Assembly (NCBI RefSeq): GCF_002441695.1
Contig: NZ_JXJW01000003.1
Span: forward strand, 1-64,000
Direction of reading: 5' to 3'
Length of the DNA: 64,000 nt
From: Pseudolactococcus piscium
GTDB taxonomy: Bacteria; Bacillota; Bacilli; Lactobacillales; Streptococcaceae
Every line of letters starts with the position of its first letter. Position 1 is the stretch's first letter. The notes under the pieces were generated by a model. That model saw only the letters and a program-made list of their open reading frames with translations. It was not told the origin of the DNA and ran no database searches. Positions 9,365 through 17,661 of this stretch are shown piece by piece. The translations under genes were made by a program, and so were the position numbers.

Positions 9365-10788
9365 TGTTACCGCATCGGATTATTTTTGCGTCTAATAACT
9401 CGGCTAAGACAGCGGATGTCGCTAAATTCTTTCACCTGTATGGCGTCTCACTTATTAACTATCGTGAGTTAATCGCAGAGCAAACATTTCCTGAGGAAAC
9501 CTTGGATGATCAAGCAGGTAACGCCAAACATAAAGCCTTGTTTATTCACGAGTTATTACCAGATGAGTATGTGCTAGGTGATGATTCTGGCATGTTCTTA
9601 TCCGCTTTTCCAGAGCGCTTTGGTCTAACGACTGCTCGGGAGTTTAAGGCTTTAAGTTTGCAATCAGTTGAGGCAGAAAATCAGTACGTCCTAGACTTAT
9701 ATCAGGCAGGGGATGACCGTAGCGCCTATCTTTCAGCGGTTTTTGTCCTTATCACACCGAAAAAGAAGCTGCTAATCACTGAGGGACGAGGTGGTGTCGC
9801 GATTGCTTCAAAGGCCAGTGGTAGCTTTGGTGCTGGTTTAGATACAATTTTTCTGACCGAGTCTGGAAAAACAATCGCTGATCTGACAGTTGTACAGCAA
9901 TTGACTTATCAGCACCGAGGTCGGGCAACAAAACAGCTACTTGCGCTATTACAAGATGATGTGGTGAGTTGGCAAGCCAATGGGCATCAAATTCAGCAAG
10001 AAACAGGTATCATCTATGGGATATTAAACGTTAGTCCAGAGTCATTTTATAATGGAGAACATGTTGGTGGTCTAGCAGAATCTTTGCTGCAAGCTTCACA
10101 ACAATTAGCAGAAGGCGCGGATATCATCGAGGTTGGTGGTCAATCAACGAGGCCAGGATTTTCAGAGTTGACAGTTGCAGATGAGATCAATCGAATTGTC
10201 CCTGTTATCCAAGGGATAAAAGCAGCACACCCCTATGCAGTTGTTGCTGTTGATACTTACAAGTATGATGTCATGGTCGCAGCAATTGAAGCTGGTGCAG
10301 ATATTATAAATGATATTAACGGATTTACAGATGACGCTCGAAAACTTGAGTTGCTAAGTCAAACTGAAGTTGGTTTGCTAAGTATGTTTAATCCGCGTGA
10401 TCAGGAGCTATCCGATGATATTTCTAGGGATATGATTAGCTGGTTTTCTAAAAATCTAACTGCTATTGAACAGGCTGGTATCGCACGGCAACGGATAGCC
10501 CTTGATCCGGGAATTGGCTATTCTAAGAACTCGGATGTCAGGCAAGATTTGGCAATGATGAATACAGTAGGCAAGTTAAAAGTCTTTGGCAGGCCCATTA
10601 TGACAGCTGTTTCAAATAAAGGCTGGGCCAAGTACCTGTTTGACCTACCTAAAGACGAACGTGCTAGCTTGTCACTTGTGGCCGCAACAGAAATGTATCG
10701 GAGAGGGGCTAAGCTTCTTCGGGTTCATGATGTCAAATCAGCGCGTCAACTCGTAAGTTTTGTTGCACTATTAGAAAACGCACACTGA
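9364..10788 (+). CDS. folP: Fusion of HAM1/RdgB-like NTP pyrophosphatase with dihydropteroate synthase
   Basis: Two enzymes share this 474-aa chain. Residues 1 to about 200 are HAM1/RdgB-like: FASNNSAKTADV, GDDSGMFLSAF near 72, GSFGAGLDTIF near 155 and HRGRATKQL near 184 correspond to the family's nucleotide and metal motifs, though they diverge (the usual SARY is TAREF). From about 218 on it is DHPS: YGILNVSPESF, ADIIEVGGQSTRPG near 255, VAVDTYKYDV, LDPGIGYSKN and LLRVHDV near 454. The SRK loop reads SNK. DHPS joins the pterin diphosphate to pABA. The HAM1 part may be the missing enzyme that removes pyrophosphate from dihydroneopterin triphosphate; that is inference. ATG 9364 is coupled to folE; GTG 9361 is an alternative start. 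Confidence 0.88.
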   Translation: MLPHRIIFASNNSAKTADVAKFFHLYGVSLINYRELIAEQTFPEETLDDQAGNAKHKALFIHELLPDEYVLGDDSGMFLSAFPERFGLTTAREFKALSLQSVEAENQYVLDLYQAGDDRSAYLSAVFVLITPKKKLLITEGRGGVAIASKASGSFGAGLDTIFLTESGKTIADLTVVQQLTYQHRGRATKQLLALLQDDVVSWQANGHQIQQETGIIYGILNVSPESFYNGEHVGGLAESLLQASQQLAEGADIIEVGGQSTRPGFSELTVADEINRIVPVIQGIKAAHPYAVVAVDTYKYDVMVAAIEAGADIINDINGFTDDARKLELLSQTEVGLLSMFNPRDQELSDDISRDMISWFSKNLTAIEQAGIARQRIALDPGIGYSKNSDVRQDLAMMNTVGKLKVFGRPIMTAVSNKGWAKYLFDLPKDERASLSLVAATEMYRRGAKLLRVHDVKSARQLVSFVALLENAH

Positions 10789-10812
10789 TCAGCTAAGTCA
10801 GTGTGCGTTTTT
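10775..10812. terminator. Bidirectional terminator between folP fusion and SDR gene
   Basis: AAAACGCACACTGA pairs perfectly with TCAGTGTGCGTTTT around a 9-nt loop, with T runs on both strands. The left arm includes the folP stop codon, so it serves both converging genes. Confidence 0.85.
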
Positions 10813-10821
10813 ATCATAGGA

Positions 10822-11550
10822 TTATTTGAGTGTCCAACCACCATCGATTTTCAAGATTTCACCGTGCATATAACTGGCCTTTCCAGATGCCAAGAAAAAG
10901 GTCAAATCAGCAACTTCTGATGGTGCTGCCCATCGTCCAACGGGGGTTTCGTTAGCTACCCAATCAGCCATTTTGCCATCATCTAATTCAAAATCTTTTT
11001 TGGTCATTGCGGTCTGGATAGCACCAGGTGCGATGCCAAAAATTTGAACGCCAGATCTAGCATAGTCTAGGGCTAATTGTCTGGTGAACCCGGCTAATGC
11101 GTGTTTGGCAGTCGTATAGGCAGCACCACCACCGCCAGCGACGAAGCTAGCGATGGAGCACATATTGATGATGATACCAGACTTTTGCGCGATCATCTGT
11201 GGTAGAAACTGGCGTGTCAGTTTAATAACAGGACCTAGATTTGTCTGCCAAATCGTGTTAAACTCGTCATCTGATATCTCAAGTAAAGGCTTGTAATCAT
11301 CTAAAATACCTGCGGTATTACAAATAATATCAAAGGTATTCGGCAGTCTGGAGAAGACGAGGGTCAGGTCAGTGACTAAATCTACTTTGAAAAAATGAAA
11401 ATTAGGGTGAGCGAGATTAATCGGATCTTGCTTGTCAATCCCGTATACAGTGTCTCCATGCTTTAAAAAAAGATCAGCTTGCGCAAGGCCAATTCCTGAA
11501 GAACAGCCCGTAACAAGAATGCGACGGGCTGTATGTGGTGTGTTTTTCAT
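10822..11550 (-). CDS. SDR-family oxidoreductase (3-oxoacyl-ACP reductase-like)
   Basis: This 242-aa classical short-chain dehydrogenase has the TGCSSGIG nucleotide-binding motif near residue 14, NTAG near 88, a catalytic Ser in MCSIASF and YTTAK with the catalytic Tyr/Lys near 145-149, and a C-terminal GEILKIDGGWT. It is close to proteins annotated as FabG-like, but it lies away from fatty-acid genes, so the substrate is unknown. An AGGAT ribosome site is about 10 nt before the ATG. It converges on the folate cluster. Confidence 0.85.
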   Translation of the reverse strand: MKNTPHTARRILVTGCSSGIGLAQADLFLKHGDTVYGIDKQDPINLAHPNFHFFKVDLVTDLTLVFSRLPNTFDIICNTAGILDDYKPLLEISDDEFNTIWQTNLGPVIKLTRQFLPQMIAQKSGIIINMCSIASFVAGGGGAAYTTAKHALAGFTRQLALDYARSGVQIFGIAPGAIQTAMTKKDFELDDGKMADWVANETPVGRWAAPSEVADLTFFLASGKASYMHGEILKIDGGWTLK

Positions 11551-11608
11551 GAGCTAATATCCTATATTTTGTCCTTGCTAACGATTTATCCTTTGTAGAT
11601 AAAATCAG

Positions 11609-11848
11609 TTAGGCAACAACTTGCCAGTCATTTGCTAAAATATCGCATGGTGTTGGACTCCACATAGAGTAGCCTTCGCCTTCACCTGATACATTAATCA
11701 AGAAATAAGGCGTCACATCTAGTGTTTCGCCTGTTTCCAGTGTGATGGTATGAAAGAGTTTGACAAAGTTTTCAGCACCACCCCAACCAGTTGTTCGAAC
11801 GGCTTTTCCGCCGCTTTTGAGAATTGGTAATATCTGTTCAAAATTCAT
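11609..11848 (-). CDS. Tad2-like (DUF2829) small protein
   Basis: The 79-aa protein matches the DUF2829 pattern: MNFEQILPILKSGGKAVRTTGW at the start and a C-terminal W-SP-x-x-DILANDWQVV motif. This domain is now named Tad2-like because phage Tad2 sequesters the signalling molecule of Thoeris defence. Here it is a single chromosomal gene with no other phage genes beside it, so its role is unknown. The -10 box lies 6 nt before the ATG and no ribosome site is present, predicting a leaderless mRNA. It is divergent from spx. Confidence 0.8.
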   Translation of the reverse strand: MNFEQILPILKSGGKAVRTTGWGGAENFVKLFHTITLETGETLDVTPYFLINVSGEGEGYSMWSPTPCDILANDWQVVA

Positions 11849-11853
11849 AATTA

Positions 11854-11879
11854 CATTATACCAGAATTTTGGTATAATG
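11854..11879. promoter_or_regulatory. Mirrored divergent extended -10 promoters
   Basis: CATTATACCA and TGGTATAATG form a perfect 10-bp inverted repeat around GAATTT. Each arm is itself a TGG-TATAAT extended -10, one for spx (11870-11878) and one for the Tad2-like gene (11855-11863, minus strand). Both cannot easily be occupied at once. Confidence 0.8.
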
Positions 11880-11926
11880 AAGAGACTACTAACTTATTAA
11901 ATTTAGTGAAGTGAAGTGAGATGACT

Positions 11927-12322
11927 ATGATCAATTTATACTTATCACCGAGTTGCACGTCTTGCCGCAAAGCACGCGTGTGGTTTAACAGCTACGGTGT
12001 CCCATTTGAAGAACATAATATTTTAACACAACCGATGACAGCAGAAGACTTAAAGTCAATTTTGGCTAAAACAGAAAATGGAACAGAAGATATTATCTCG
12101 ACCAGAAGTAAGGTGTTTCAAAAGTTAAATGTTGATGTCGATGAATTAACGATGAACCAGCTTATTTCTTTGATTTCAGAGCATCCAAGTTTACTACGTA
12201 GACCGATTATTGTTGATGAAAAAAGAATGCAAATCGGGTTTAATGAAGATGAAATTCGGGCATTTTTACCACGGTCATATAGACAAGCAGAATTACGTGA
12301 TGTCATGAGTTCGGGAGCTTGA
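11927..12322 (+). CDS. spx: Spx-family transcriptional regulator
   Basis: Spx binds the alpha C-terminal domain of RNA polymerase and reprograms transcription under thiol stress. The 131-aa protein has the redox CTSC pair at residues 10 and 13, STRSKVFQKL, and LLRRPIIVDEKR, all typical. I take ATG 11927 over 11921 because it gives the canonical Cys10/Cys13 numbering and a better distance to GTGAG. TGATG overlaps the next gene. The order spx, UPF0223, suhB-like is conserved in streptococci. Confidence 0.93.
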   Translation: MINLYLSPSCTSCRKARVWFNSYGVPFEEHNILTQPMTAEDLKSILAKTENGTEDIISTRSKVFQKLNVDVDELTMNQLISLISEHPSLLRRPIIVDEKRMQIGFNEDEIRAFLPRSYRQAELRDVMSSGA

Positions 12323-12324
12323 TG

Positions 12325-12603
12325 ATGGCAGATAATTATCAATATCCACTAGACTTAAGGTGGACAAGCCAAGAATTAGGACAGGTTGTCACGTTTTTTA
12401 ATCAGGTTGAAGCATTCTATGAGACAGGTGTGTCTCGCTCGGCTCTATTAGCTGCTTATCGTGTATTTAAAGAAGTCGTCCCTTCGAAAATGCAAGAGAA
12501 ACAAATGGACCGTGACTTTGAAAAAGCATCAGGATACTCGACTTATAGAGCCCTACAGGAGGCTAAAACTAGTGAGCGACAATCGATTAAATATCAAGCT
12601 TGA
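12325..12603 (+). CDS. UPF0223 family protein
   Basis: This 92-aa acidic helical protein matches UPF0223, with MADNYQYPLDLRW at the start and VPSKMQEKQMDRDFEK in the middle. Its function is not known. GGGAG (12313-12317) gives 7-nt spacing to ATG 12325; ATG 12322 would overlap the spx stop. The inositol-monophosphatase gene starts inside its 3' end, so the three genes form one operon. Confidence 0.88.
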   Translation: MADNYQYPLDLRWTSQELGQVVTFFNQVEAFYETGVSRSALLAAYRVFKEVVPSKMQEKQMDRDFEKASGYSTYRALQEAKTSERQSIKYQA

Positions 12604-13342
12604 GTTTGCAAAAGAAGTCGTCAAGCATGCAGGTGCTTATATCAAAGCACACATGACTGATACCTTAGAGATTTCGGAAAAAACACACTTTGATGATTTA
12701 GTAACCAATCTTGACCGTGAGGTGCAAGATATGCTCATTACTAAGATTCAGGAGTTATTTCCAGGTGATCACATTTTAGCTGAAGAAAATAATGTCAGAC
12801 ATGATATCAATGACGGCAACGTTTGGGTGATAGATCCGATCGATGGGACAACAAATTTTATCGTGCAAAAAGATAATTTTGCTGTCATGCTGGCCTATTA
12901 TGAGTCTGGTATTGGTAAGCTAGGGCTTATTTTGGATGTCATGAAAGAGACTCTTTATTGGGGAGATGGCAGCGCAACCTATAAAAATGATGCGCAAATT
13001 AGCTTATCGGTAGCGCCATTAGCTCAAAGTTTGATAGGTGTCAGTACCTATATGTATCGGACAAATGCGGGTGGTTTGTTAGACTTGAGTCATCAATCAT
13101 TAGGTGTTCGTGCGATTGGGAGTGCCGGTATAGAATATACCAACATTCTTGATGGTAAAATATGGGGGTATTTCAGTAATTTATCCCCTTGGGATTATGC
13201 AGCGGGTGCCATACTGATCGCCCCATTTGGCTATGTGACAGTCCAACTTGATGGTAGCCCAATGTCTTTTGAAGGCCGTCAGATGATGATGTCCATTCCA
13301 AAGCAGCAATTAGAGATGCTAAGTCGCCCTATCCAAAACTAA
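12572..13342 (+). CDS. suhB: Inositol monophosphatase family phosphatase
   Basis: The 256-aa protein carries the Mg-dependent phosphatase signature: EENN near 72, VIDPIDGTTNF near 86-96 and SPWDYAAGAIL near 206. Likely substrates in this family are inositol phosphates, NADP(H) or related sugar phosphates; which applies is not clear. The GTG start at 12572 has AGGAGG at 12557-12562 with 9-nt spacing, a much better case than an ATG farther upstream. It overlaps the UPF0223 gene by 32 nt. Confidence 0.9.
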   Translation: MSDNRLNIKLEFAKEVVKHAGAYIKAHMTDTLEISEKTHFDDLVTNLDREVQDMLITKIQELFPGDHILAEENNVRHDINDGNVWVIDPIDGTTNFIVQKDNFAVMLAYYESGIGKLGLILDVMKETLYWGDGSATYKNDAQISLSVAPLAQSLIGVSTYMYRTNAGGLLDLSHQSLGVRAIGSAGIEYTNILDGKIWGYFSNLSPWDYAAGAILIAPFGYVTVQLDGSPMSFEGRQMMMSIPKQQLEMLSRPIQN

Positions 13343-13344
13343 CA

Positions 13345-13377
13345 GCAAAAAACGGAGGGTTACCTACCGTTTTTTTG
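13345..13377 (+). terminator. Terminator of the spx operon
   Basis: AAAAAACGG and CCGTTTTTT pair, with an inner GGGT/ACCT extension across one mismatch, followed by T residues. Confidence 0.75.
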
Positions 13378-13452
13378 GTTAGTCCATGATATGAACACAA
13401 AAAAAGTAAATATGATATAATTTTGTAAAAGATAAAATGTGAAAGAAGAGCA

Positions 13453-14736
13453 ATGGATAAAATAATAATCAATGGTGGGCAGACAAAACTTGAGGGTCAA
13501 GTCGAGATTGAAGGTGCTAAAAATGCAGTGTTACCGCTTTTAGCAGCAACAATATTACCATCTGAAGGAGAGACAGTACTCTGTAATGTCCCAATTCTTA
13601 GTGACGTCTATACGATGAATGCAGTGATTAAACACCTCAATATTCCATTAACTTTTGATGAAGCTAAAAAGCGTGTGCGCACACAAGCAGCGACAGACGT
13701 TGCTATTGAAGCACCTTATGAATATGTGAGTCAAATGCGGGCTTCTATTGTTGTGCTAGGCCCAATTCTTGCACGTAATGGTCATGCACGTGTCTCTATG
13801 CCTGGTGGGTGTACAATTGGCTCACGGCCGATTGATCTACACATCCGTGGTTTACAAGCGATGGGAGCTGAAATCACACAAAATGGTGGCTTTATCGAAG
13901 CAAAAGCGGCTGAACTTCACGGTGCCCATTTTTACATGGATTTTCCATCTGTTGGGGCGACGCAAAATATCATGATGGCAGCGACATTGGCTAAAGGTAC
14001 CATGGTATTAGAAAATGCAGCTCGGGAACCAGAAATCGTTGACTTAGCTAACCTGCTAAATAAAATGGGTGCCGATGTCAAGGGTGCTGGTACTGATACG
14101 ATCGTCATCAAAGGTGTTGAGAAGATGCATGGCACATCGCACAGTGTTGTCCAAGACAGAATCGAGGCAGGCACGTTTATGGTTGCAGCGGCAATAACCA
14201 AGGGGAATGTGCTGATTCTTGATGCAGTGCGTGAACATAACAGACCTTTGTTATCGAAGCTCTCTGAAATGGGTGTAGCGATCATTCAAGAAGAAGATGG
14301 CATCAGAATCATCGGGCCTGAAACGTTGAAGCCTGTGACAGTTAAAACCTTACCTCACCCCGGTTTTCCAACAGATATGCAAGCACAGATGACAGCTGCT
14401 CAAGCAATCGCTAAGGGGGAGTCTGTCATGATCGAAACCGTTTTTGAGAATCGTTTCCAACATCTTGAAGAAATGCGTCGTATGGGCTTGTCTGTTGATA
14501 TTTCAAGAAATACAGCCAATATTCAAGGTGGCAGTCATTTTTCGGGTGCAGAAGTACGCTCAACGGACCTCCGTGCTAGTGCCGCTTTGATTCTCTTAGG
14601 TATGGTTGCAGATGGTACAACAACTGTCGGGAATTTGAAGCATTTAGATCGTGGCTACTATAAATTCCATGAGAAATTAGCCAGCTTAGGGGCAGATATT
14701 AAACGCATTCATTTGGAAGGGCAAGACGATGTTTAA
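13453..14736 (+). CDS. murA: UDP-N-acetylglucosamine 1-carboxyvinyltransferase
   Basis: MurA adds enolpyruvate to UDP-GlcNAc, the first committed step of peptidoglycan synthesis. The 427-aa protein begins with the typical GGxxLxGxxxxxGAKNA pattern, and the catalytic Cys sits in PGGCTIGSRP at residue 120, so fosfomycin sensitivity is expected. Firmicutes usually have two MurA copies; this is the one paired with epuA. A TATAAT box lies near 13416. The last 8 nt overlap epuA. Confidence 0.96.
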   Translation: MDKIIINGGQTKLEGQVEIEGAKNAVLPLLAATILPSEGETVLCNVPILSDVYTMNAVIKHLNIPLTFDEAKKRVRTQAATDVAIEAPYEYVSQMRASIVVLGPILARNGHARVSMPGGCTIGSRPIDLHIRGLQAMGAEITQNGGFIEAKAAELHGAHFYMDFPSVGATQNIMMAATLAKGTMVLENAAREPEIVDLANLLNKMGADVKGAGTDTIVIKGVEKMHGTSHSVVQDRIEAGTFMVAAAITKGNVLILDAVREHNRPLLSKLSEMGVAIIQEEDGIRIIGPETLKPVTVKTLPHPGFPTDMQAQMTAAQAIAKGESVMIETVFENRFQHLEEMRRMGLSVDISRNTANIQGGSHFSGAEVRSTDLRASAALILLGMVADGTTTVGNLKHLDRGYYKFHEKLASLGADIKRIHLEGQDDV

Positions 14737-14917
14737 AAAGACGATTAAATTTTTGGGACTACGCATTTCATTAATTTTACTGGTTGTTATTTTAATGGCG
14801 CTTGCGATTGTGTTAGGCCTTATGCTGGGATATGGCGGTCTAGGTGGTAAAAATCCTGGGGATGTTTTCCGACCAAGTATCTGGCATGATTTTTTTAGTA
14901 AAATGAGTGGCAAGTAA
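14729..14917 (+). CDS. epuA: EpuA family small membrane protein
   Basis: This 62-aa protein has one hydrophobic helix (about 12-34) followed by a conserved periplasm-side stretch GYGGLGGKNPGDVFRPSIWH. It belongs to the EpuA family, often mislabelled as an RNA polymerase beta subunit, and always follows murA in streptococci. The function is unknown. The ATG lies within the end of murA (8-nt overlap), indicating coupled translation. Confidence 0.85.
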   Translation: MFKKTIKFLGLRISLILLVVILMALAIVLGLMLGYGGLGGKNPGDVFRPSIWHDFFSKMSGK

Positions 14918-14967
14918 TATTTTGCTAATAATATGAAGCAACAATCTTTGACAGGCTATATAAATAC

Positions 14968-14996
14968 TTGATTTGTAGGCATTATTATGCTAAAAT
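14968..14996 (+). promoter_or_regulatory. tig promoter
   Basis: TTGATT (14968-14973) and TGC-TAAAAT (-10 at 14991-14996) with a 17-bp spacer lie about 95 bp before the trigger factor ATG. Confidence 0.65.
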
Positions 14997-15089
14997 AAAC
15001 AAGTTGAACTGACGTTTATACTTTTTGGATGCCAAGATTTATTTCCTTAGAGATAAGCACAAATAGATTATAAATTAGGAGAAATACAA

Positions 15090-16373
15090 ATGACTGCAAG
15101 TTTTGAAAAAACTGGTGTAAATAACGGGACCTTAACTTTTACAATCGAGCAAGATCTCATTGCAAAAGGTCTTGATGCAGCTTTCAATAAAGTTAAAAAG
15201 AACCTAAACGTACCTGGTTTCCGTAAAGGTAAAGTATCACGTACAATTTTTAACAAAATGTATGGTGAAGCATCACTTTATGAAGAAGCATTAAATGCTG
15301 TTTTACCTGAAAGCTATGATGCAGCTGTAGTAGAAGCTGCTATTGAGCCAGTTGCGCAACCTAAAATTGATATTAAATCAATGAATGAAGGTGAAGCATG
15401 GGAAATTACAGCTGACGTTATTGTAAAACCTGAAGTTAAACTTGGTGACTATAAAAACCTTGAAGTTTCTGTTGATGTTGACAAAAACGTGACGGATGCT
15501 GATGTTGATGCTAAAATTGAAGCAGCACAAAAAAATCTTGCTGAATTAGTCATCAAATCAGATGCTGCTGAAAATGGTGACACTGTTGTCATTGATTTCG
15601 AAGGTAAAGTTGACGGCGTTGCTTTTGATGGCGGTACTGCAGAAAACCACAGCCTAGAACTTGGTTCAGCATCATTTATTCCTGGTTATGAAGAGCAATT
15701 AGTTGGTCATAAAGCTGGCGAAACAATTGAAGTGAAAGTAACTTTCCCTGAAGATTACCAAGCTGAAGATTTAGCTGGTAAAGATGCTGTCTTTGTTACA
15801 ACGATTCATGAAGTTAAAGCTAAAGAAGTACCTGAAATTGATGATGAATTAGCTAAAGATATCGACGAAGAAGTTGAAACATTAGCTGAACTTAAAGAAA
15901 AATATAAAACACAATTAACTGAAGAAAAAGAAACACAGTATACAGATGCTGTTGAGACAGCTGCGATTGAAACAGCTGTTGCAAATGCAGAAATCGTTGA
16001 ATTACCAGGTGAAATGGTTCATGATGAAGTACACCGTGCCATGAATGAATTCCTTGGTAACATGCAACAACAAGGTATCTCTGCTGATATGTACTATCAA
16101 TTAACAGGGACATCTGAAGAGCAACTTCATACACAATTTGAAGGTGATGCTGATAAACGTGTTCGTACAAACCTCGTGATAGAAGCTGTAGCAGCTGCTG
16201 AAAACTTTGTAACAACACAAGACGAAATTGATACTGAAATTTCTGAGTTAGCTGAATCATACAACATGCCTAAAGAAGAAGTGATGAAGCTTTTACCAAC
16301 TGACATGCTTAAACATGATATTGCAGCTAAAAAAGCTGTAGAAGTAATCACTTCTACAGTAGTTGTAAAATAA
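15090..16373 (+). CDS. tig: Trigger factor (ribosome-bound peptidyl-prolyl isomerase chaperone)
   Basis: Trigger factor meets nascent chains at the ribosome exit tunnel. The 427-aa protein has the ribosome-docking FRKGK loop in [10 protein letters not shown] near 44, a central FKBP-type PPIase domain (about 150-245, with [10 protein letters not shown] and FIPGYEEQL), and a helical C-terminal chaperone domain. AGGAG precedes the ATG. It stands as a single transcription unit between its own promoter and terminator. Confidence 0.97.
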   Translation: MTASFEKTGVNNGTLTFTIEQDLIAKGLDAAFNKVKKNLNVPGFRKGKVSRTIFNKMYGEASLYEEALNAVLPESYDAAVVEAAIEPVAQPKIDIKSMNEGEAWEITADVIVKPEVKLGDYKNLEVSVDVDKNVTDADVDAKIEAAQKNLAELVIKSDAAENGDTVVIDFEGKVDGVAFDGGTAENHSLELGSASFIPGYEEQLVGHKAGETIEVKVTFPEDYQAEDLAGKDAVFVTTIHEVKAKEVPEIDDELAKDIDEEVETLAELKEKYKTQLTEEKETQYTDAVETAAIETAVANAEIVELPGEMVHDEVHRAMNEFLGNMQQQGISADMYYQLTGTSEEQLHTQFEGDADKRVRTNLVIEAVAAAENFVTTQDEIDTEISELAESYNMPKEEVMKLLPTDMLKHDIAAKKAVEVITSTVVVK

Positions 16374-16430
16374 ATTGTTAAAAAGAGATGAGCCGATATC
16401 ACATTGGTTCATCTTTTTTTAACAATTTAT
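16373..16430 (+). terminator. tig terminator
   Basis: GATGAGCCGAT pairs with ATTGGTTCATC, and an outer AATTGTTAAAAA / TTTTTAACAATT pairing extends the stem, followed by T residues. Confidence 0.8.
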
Positions 16431-16446
16431 TAGGCTAAGCATCATT

Positions 16447-16481
16447 AAAAACGCTATATCTCAGCTAGATATAGCGTTTTT
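16447..16481. terminator. Bidirectional terminator between tig and proC
   Basis: AAAAACGCTATATC and GATATAGCGTTTTT form a perfect 14-bp stem with a 7-nt loop and T runs on both strands, suiting the converging tig and proC genes. Confidence 0.85.
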
Positions 16482-16510
16482 AGGTTAGTGATTGAGACAG
16501 CTAGTAAGCC

Positions 16511-17290
16511 TTACTTAGACATGGCTTTGTTCTTATCAACTGTTGCTGTGATGGCATCGATCACTGTTGCGACAAAGTTGTTTTGCTCTAAACTTACGAC
16601 ACCAGCGACGGTTGTCCCACCTGGGCTTGAGACATTATCAACCAAGGTCCATGGGTTGAGATCAGAAGAGAGTAACATCTCAGCACTTGCAAGGACTGTT
16701 TCAGCTACAATCTTAGTGCTCACATCTTTTGGCATGCCATGTAAGACACCTGCACGACTCATGGCATCTATAAACATATAGATGTAGGCAGGCGAGCTAC
16801 CGGCTAGGGCAGTGAAGGTGCCGAAATCTTTCTCAGAAAGTTCATGCACGCTACCGATACTTTCAAAAATAGCGGTGACAGTAGCAAAAGTGTCATCCGA
16901 AACGTTGGTATTTCTTGTGATGCCTGTCGTTGATTTCTGAATCGCCGCGTTAATGTTTGGCATGACTCTGATTAGCGATTGCTTGCTAGTGGTTAGTGAC
17001 GCCAAATCAGACAAGGTCATACCTGCTGCGATTGACACAAGCGGTTTATTTATCTCATGCGCGCTTAATATATCTGGAATGATATGTGGTTTAACAGCAA
17101 GCACAACAATATCTGAGCTCTCAATCAACTCAGCATGGCTAGCTGCTGCTTTGATGCCTAACATCTCAGCAGTTTTTTGTGTGGTATCAAGGGTACGTCC
17201 GGATATTTGAATGCTGAATGTATCTTTGTCCAAACCGTTTATGATGGCTGATGCCATTTTTCCTGCGCCAATAAAACCAATAGCAATCAT
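16511..17290 (-). CDS. proC: Pyrroline-5-carboxylate reductase
   Basis: ProC reduces pyrroline-5-carboxylate to proline with NAD(P)H. The 259-aa protein has the Rossmann motif GFIGAGKMASAI at the N-terminus, VRVMPN near 109, ALAGSSPAYIYMF near 160 and the family signature DNVSSPGGTT near 218. No proA or proB lies nearby, so this gene is isolated. GGAGCAC precedes the ATG on the minus strand. Confidence 0.95.
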   Translation of the reverse strand: MIAIGFIGAGKMASAIINGLDKDTFSIQISGRTLDTTQKTAEMLGIKAAASHAELIESSDIVVLAVKPHIIPDILSAHEINKPLVSIAAGMTLSDLASLTTSKQSLIRVMPNINAAIQKSTTGITRNTNVSDDTFATVTAIFESIGSVHELSEKDFGTFTALAGSSPAYIYMFIDAMSRAGVLHGMPKDVSTKIVAETVLASAEMLLSSDLNPWTLVDNVSSPGGTTVAGVVSLEQNNFVATVIDAITATVDKNKAMSK

Positions 17291-17661
17291 GATGTGCTCC
17301 TTTGTTTAGCTAAATTAAGTTGTCGATGCATAAAGGGAAGTGTCATAAAAAGTGAACTTAAAATCCCCTGTTTTATCTATTTTACCATAAGTTTACTTGA
17401 TAATTCAAAAGGACTGATAACGGCTAAATATGAACATGGTACAAAATTAAGACGATCTAATTACATAACCTATTGAATAACAAGATGAGACAAAAGCCAT
17501 GAGAACCGTATTATTTAAGACAAAATAAGAGATTATTGGTATAATAGGCTTATTATTATATTATTTTAGAGATGGGTGTTAGCCTGTGTTCCTAAATGCG
17601 TCAAAGTGTGTGTTATAAGACCGTTTAGCTACCTTGTATTAACAACATAAAGGGAGTCATT
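17291..17661. other. Intergenic region between proC and glmU
   Basis: This 371-bp stretch carries the divergent control regions. Only the glmU promoter (17537-17545) is clear. Its leader of about 110 nt shows no recognised riboswitch, and no gene with a ribosome site was found. Confidence 0.5.
17517..17545 (+). promoter_or_regulatory. glmU operon promoter
   Basis: A TGG-TATAAT extended -10 (17537-17545) is preceded at 17 bp by AAGACA, a four-of-six match to the -35 consensus. Confidence 0.65.

Noticed and set aside
14968-15089. Possible structured leader of tig
   Set aside because: No stable pairing or known element was seen beyond the promoter.
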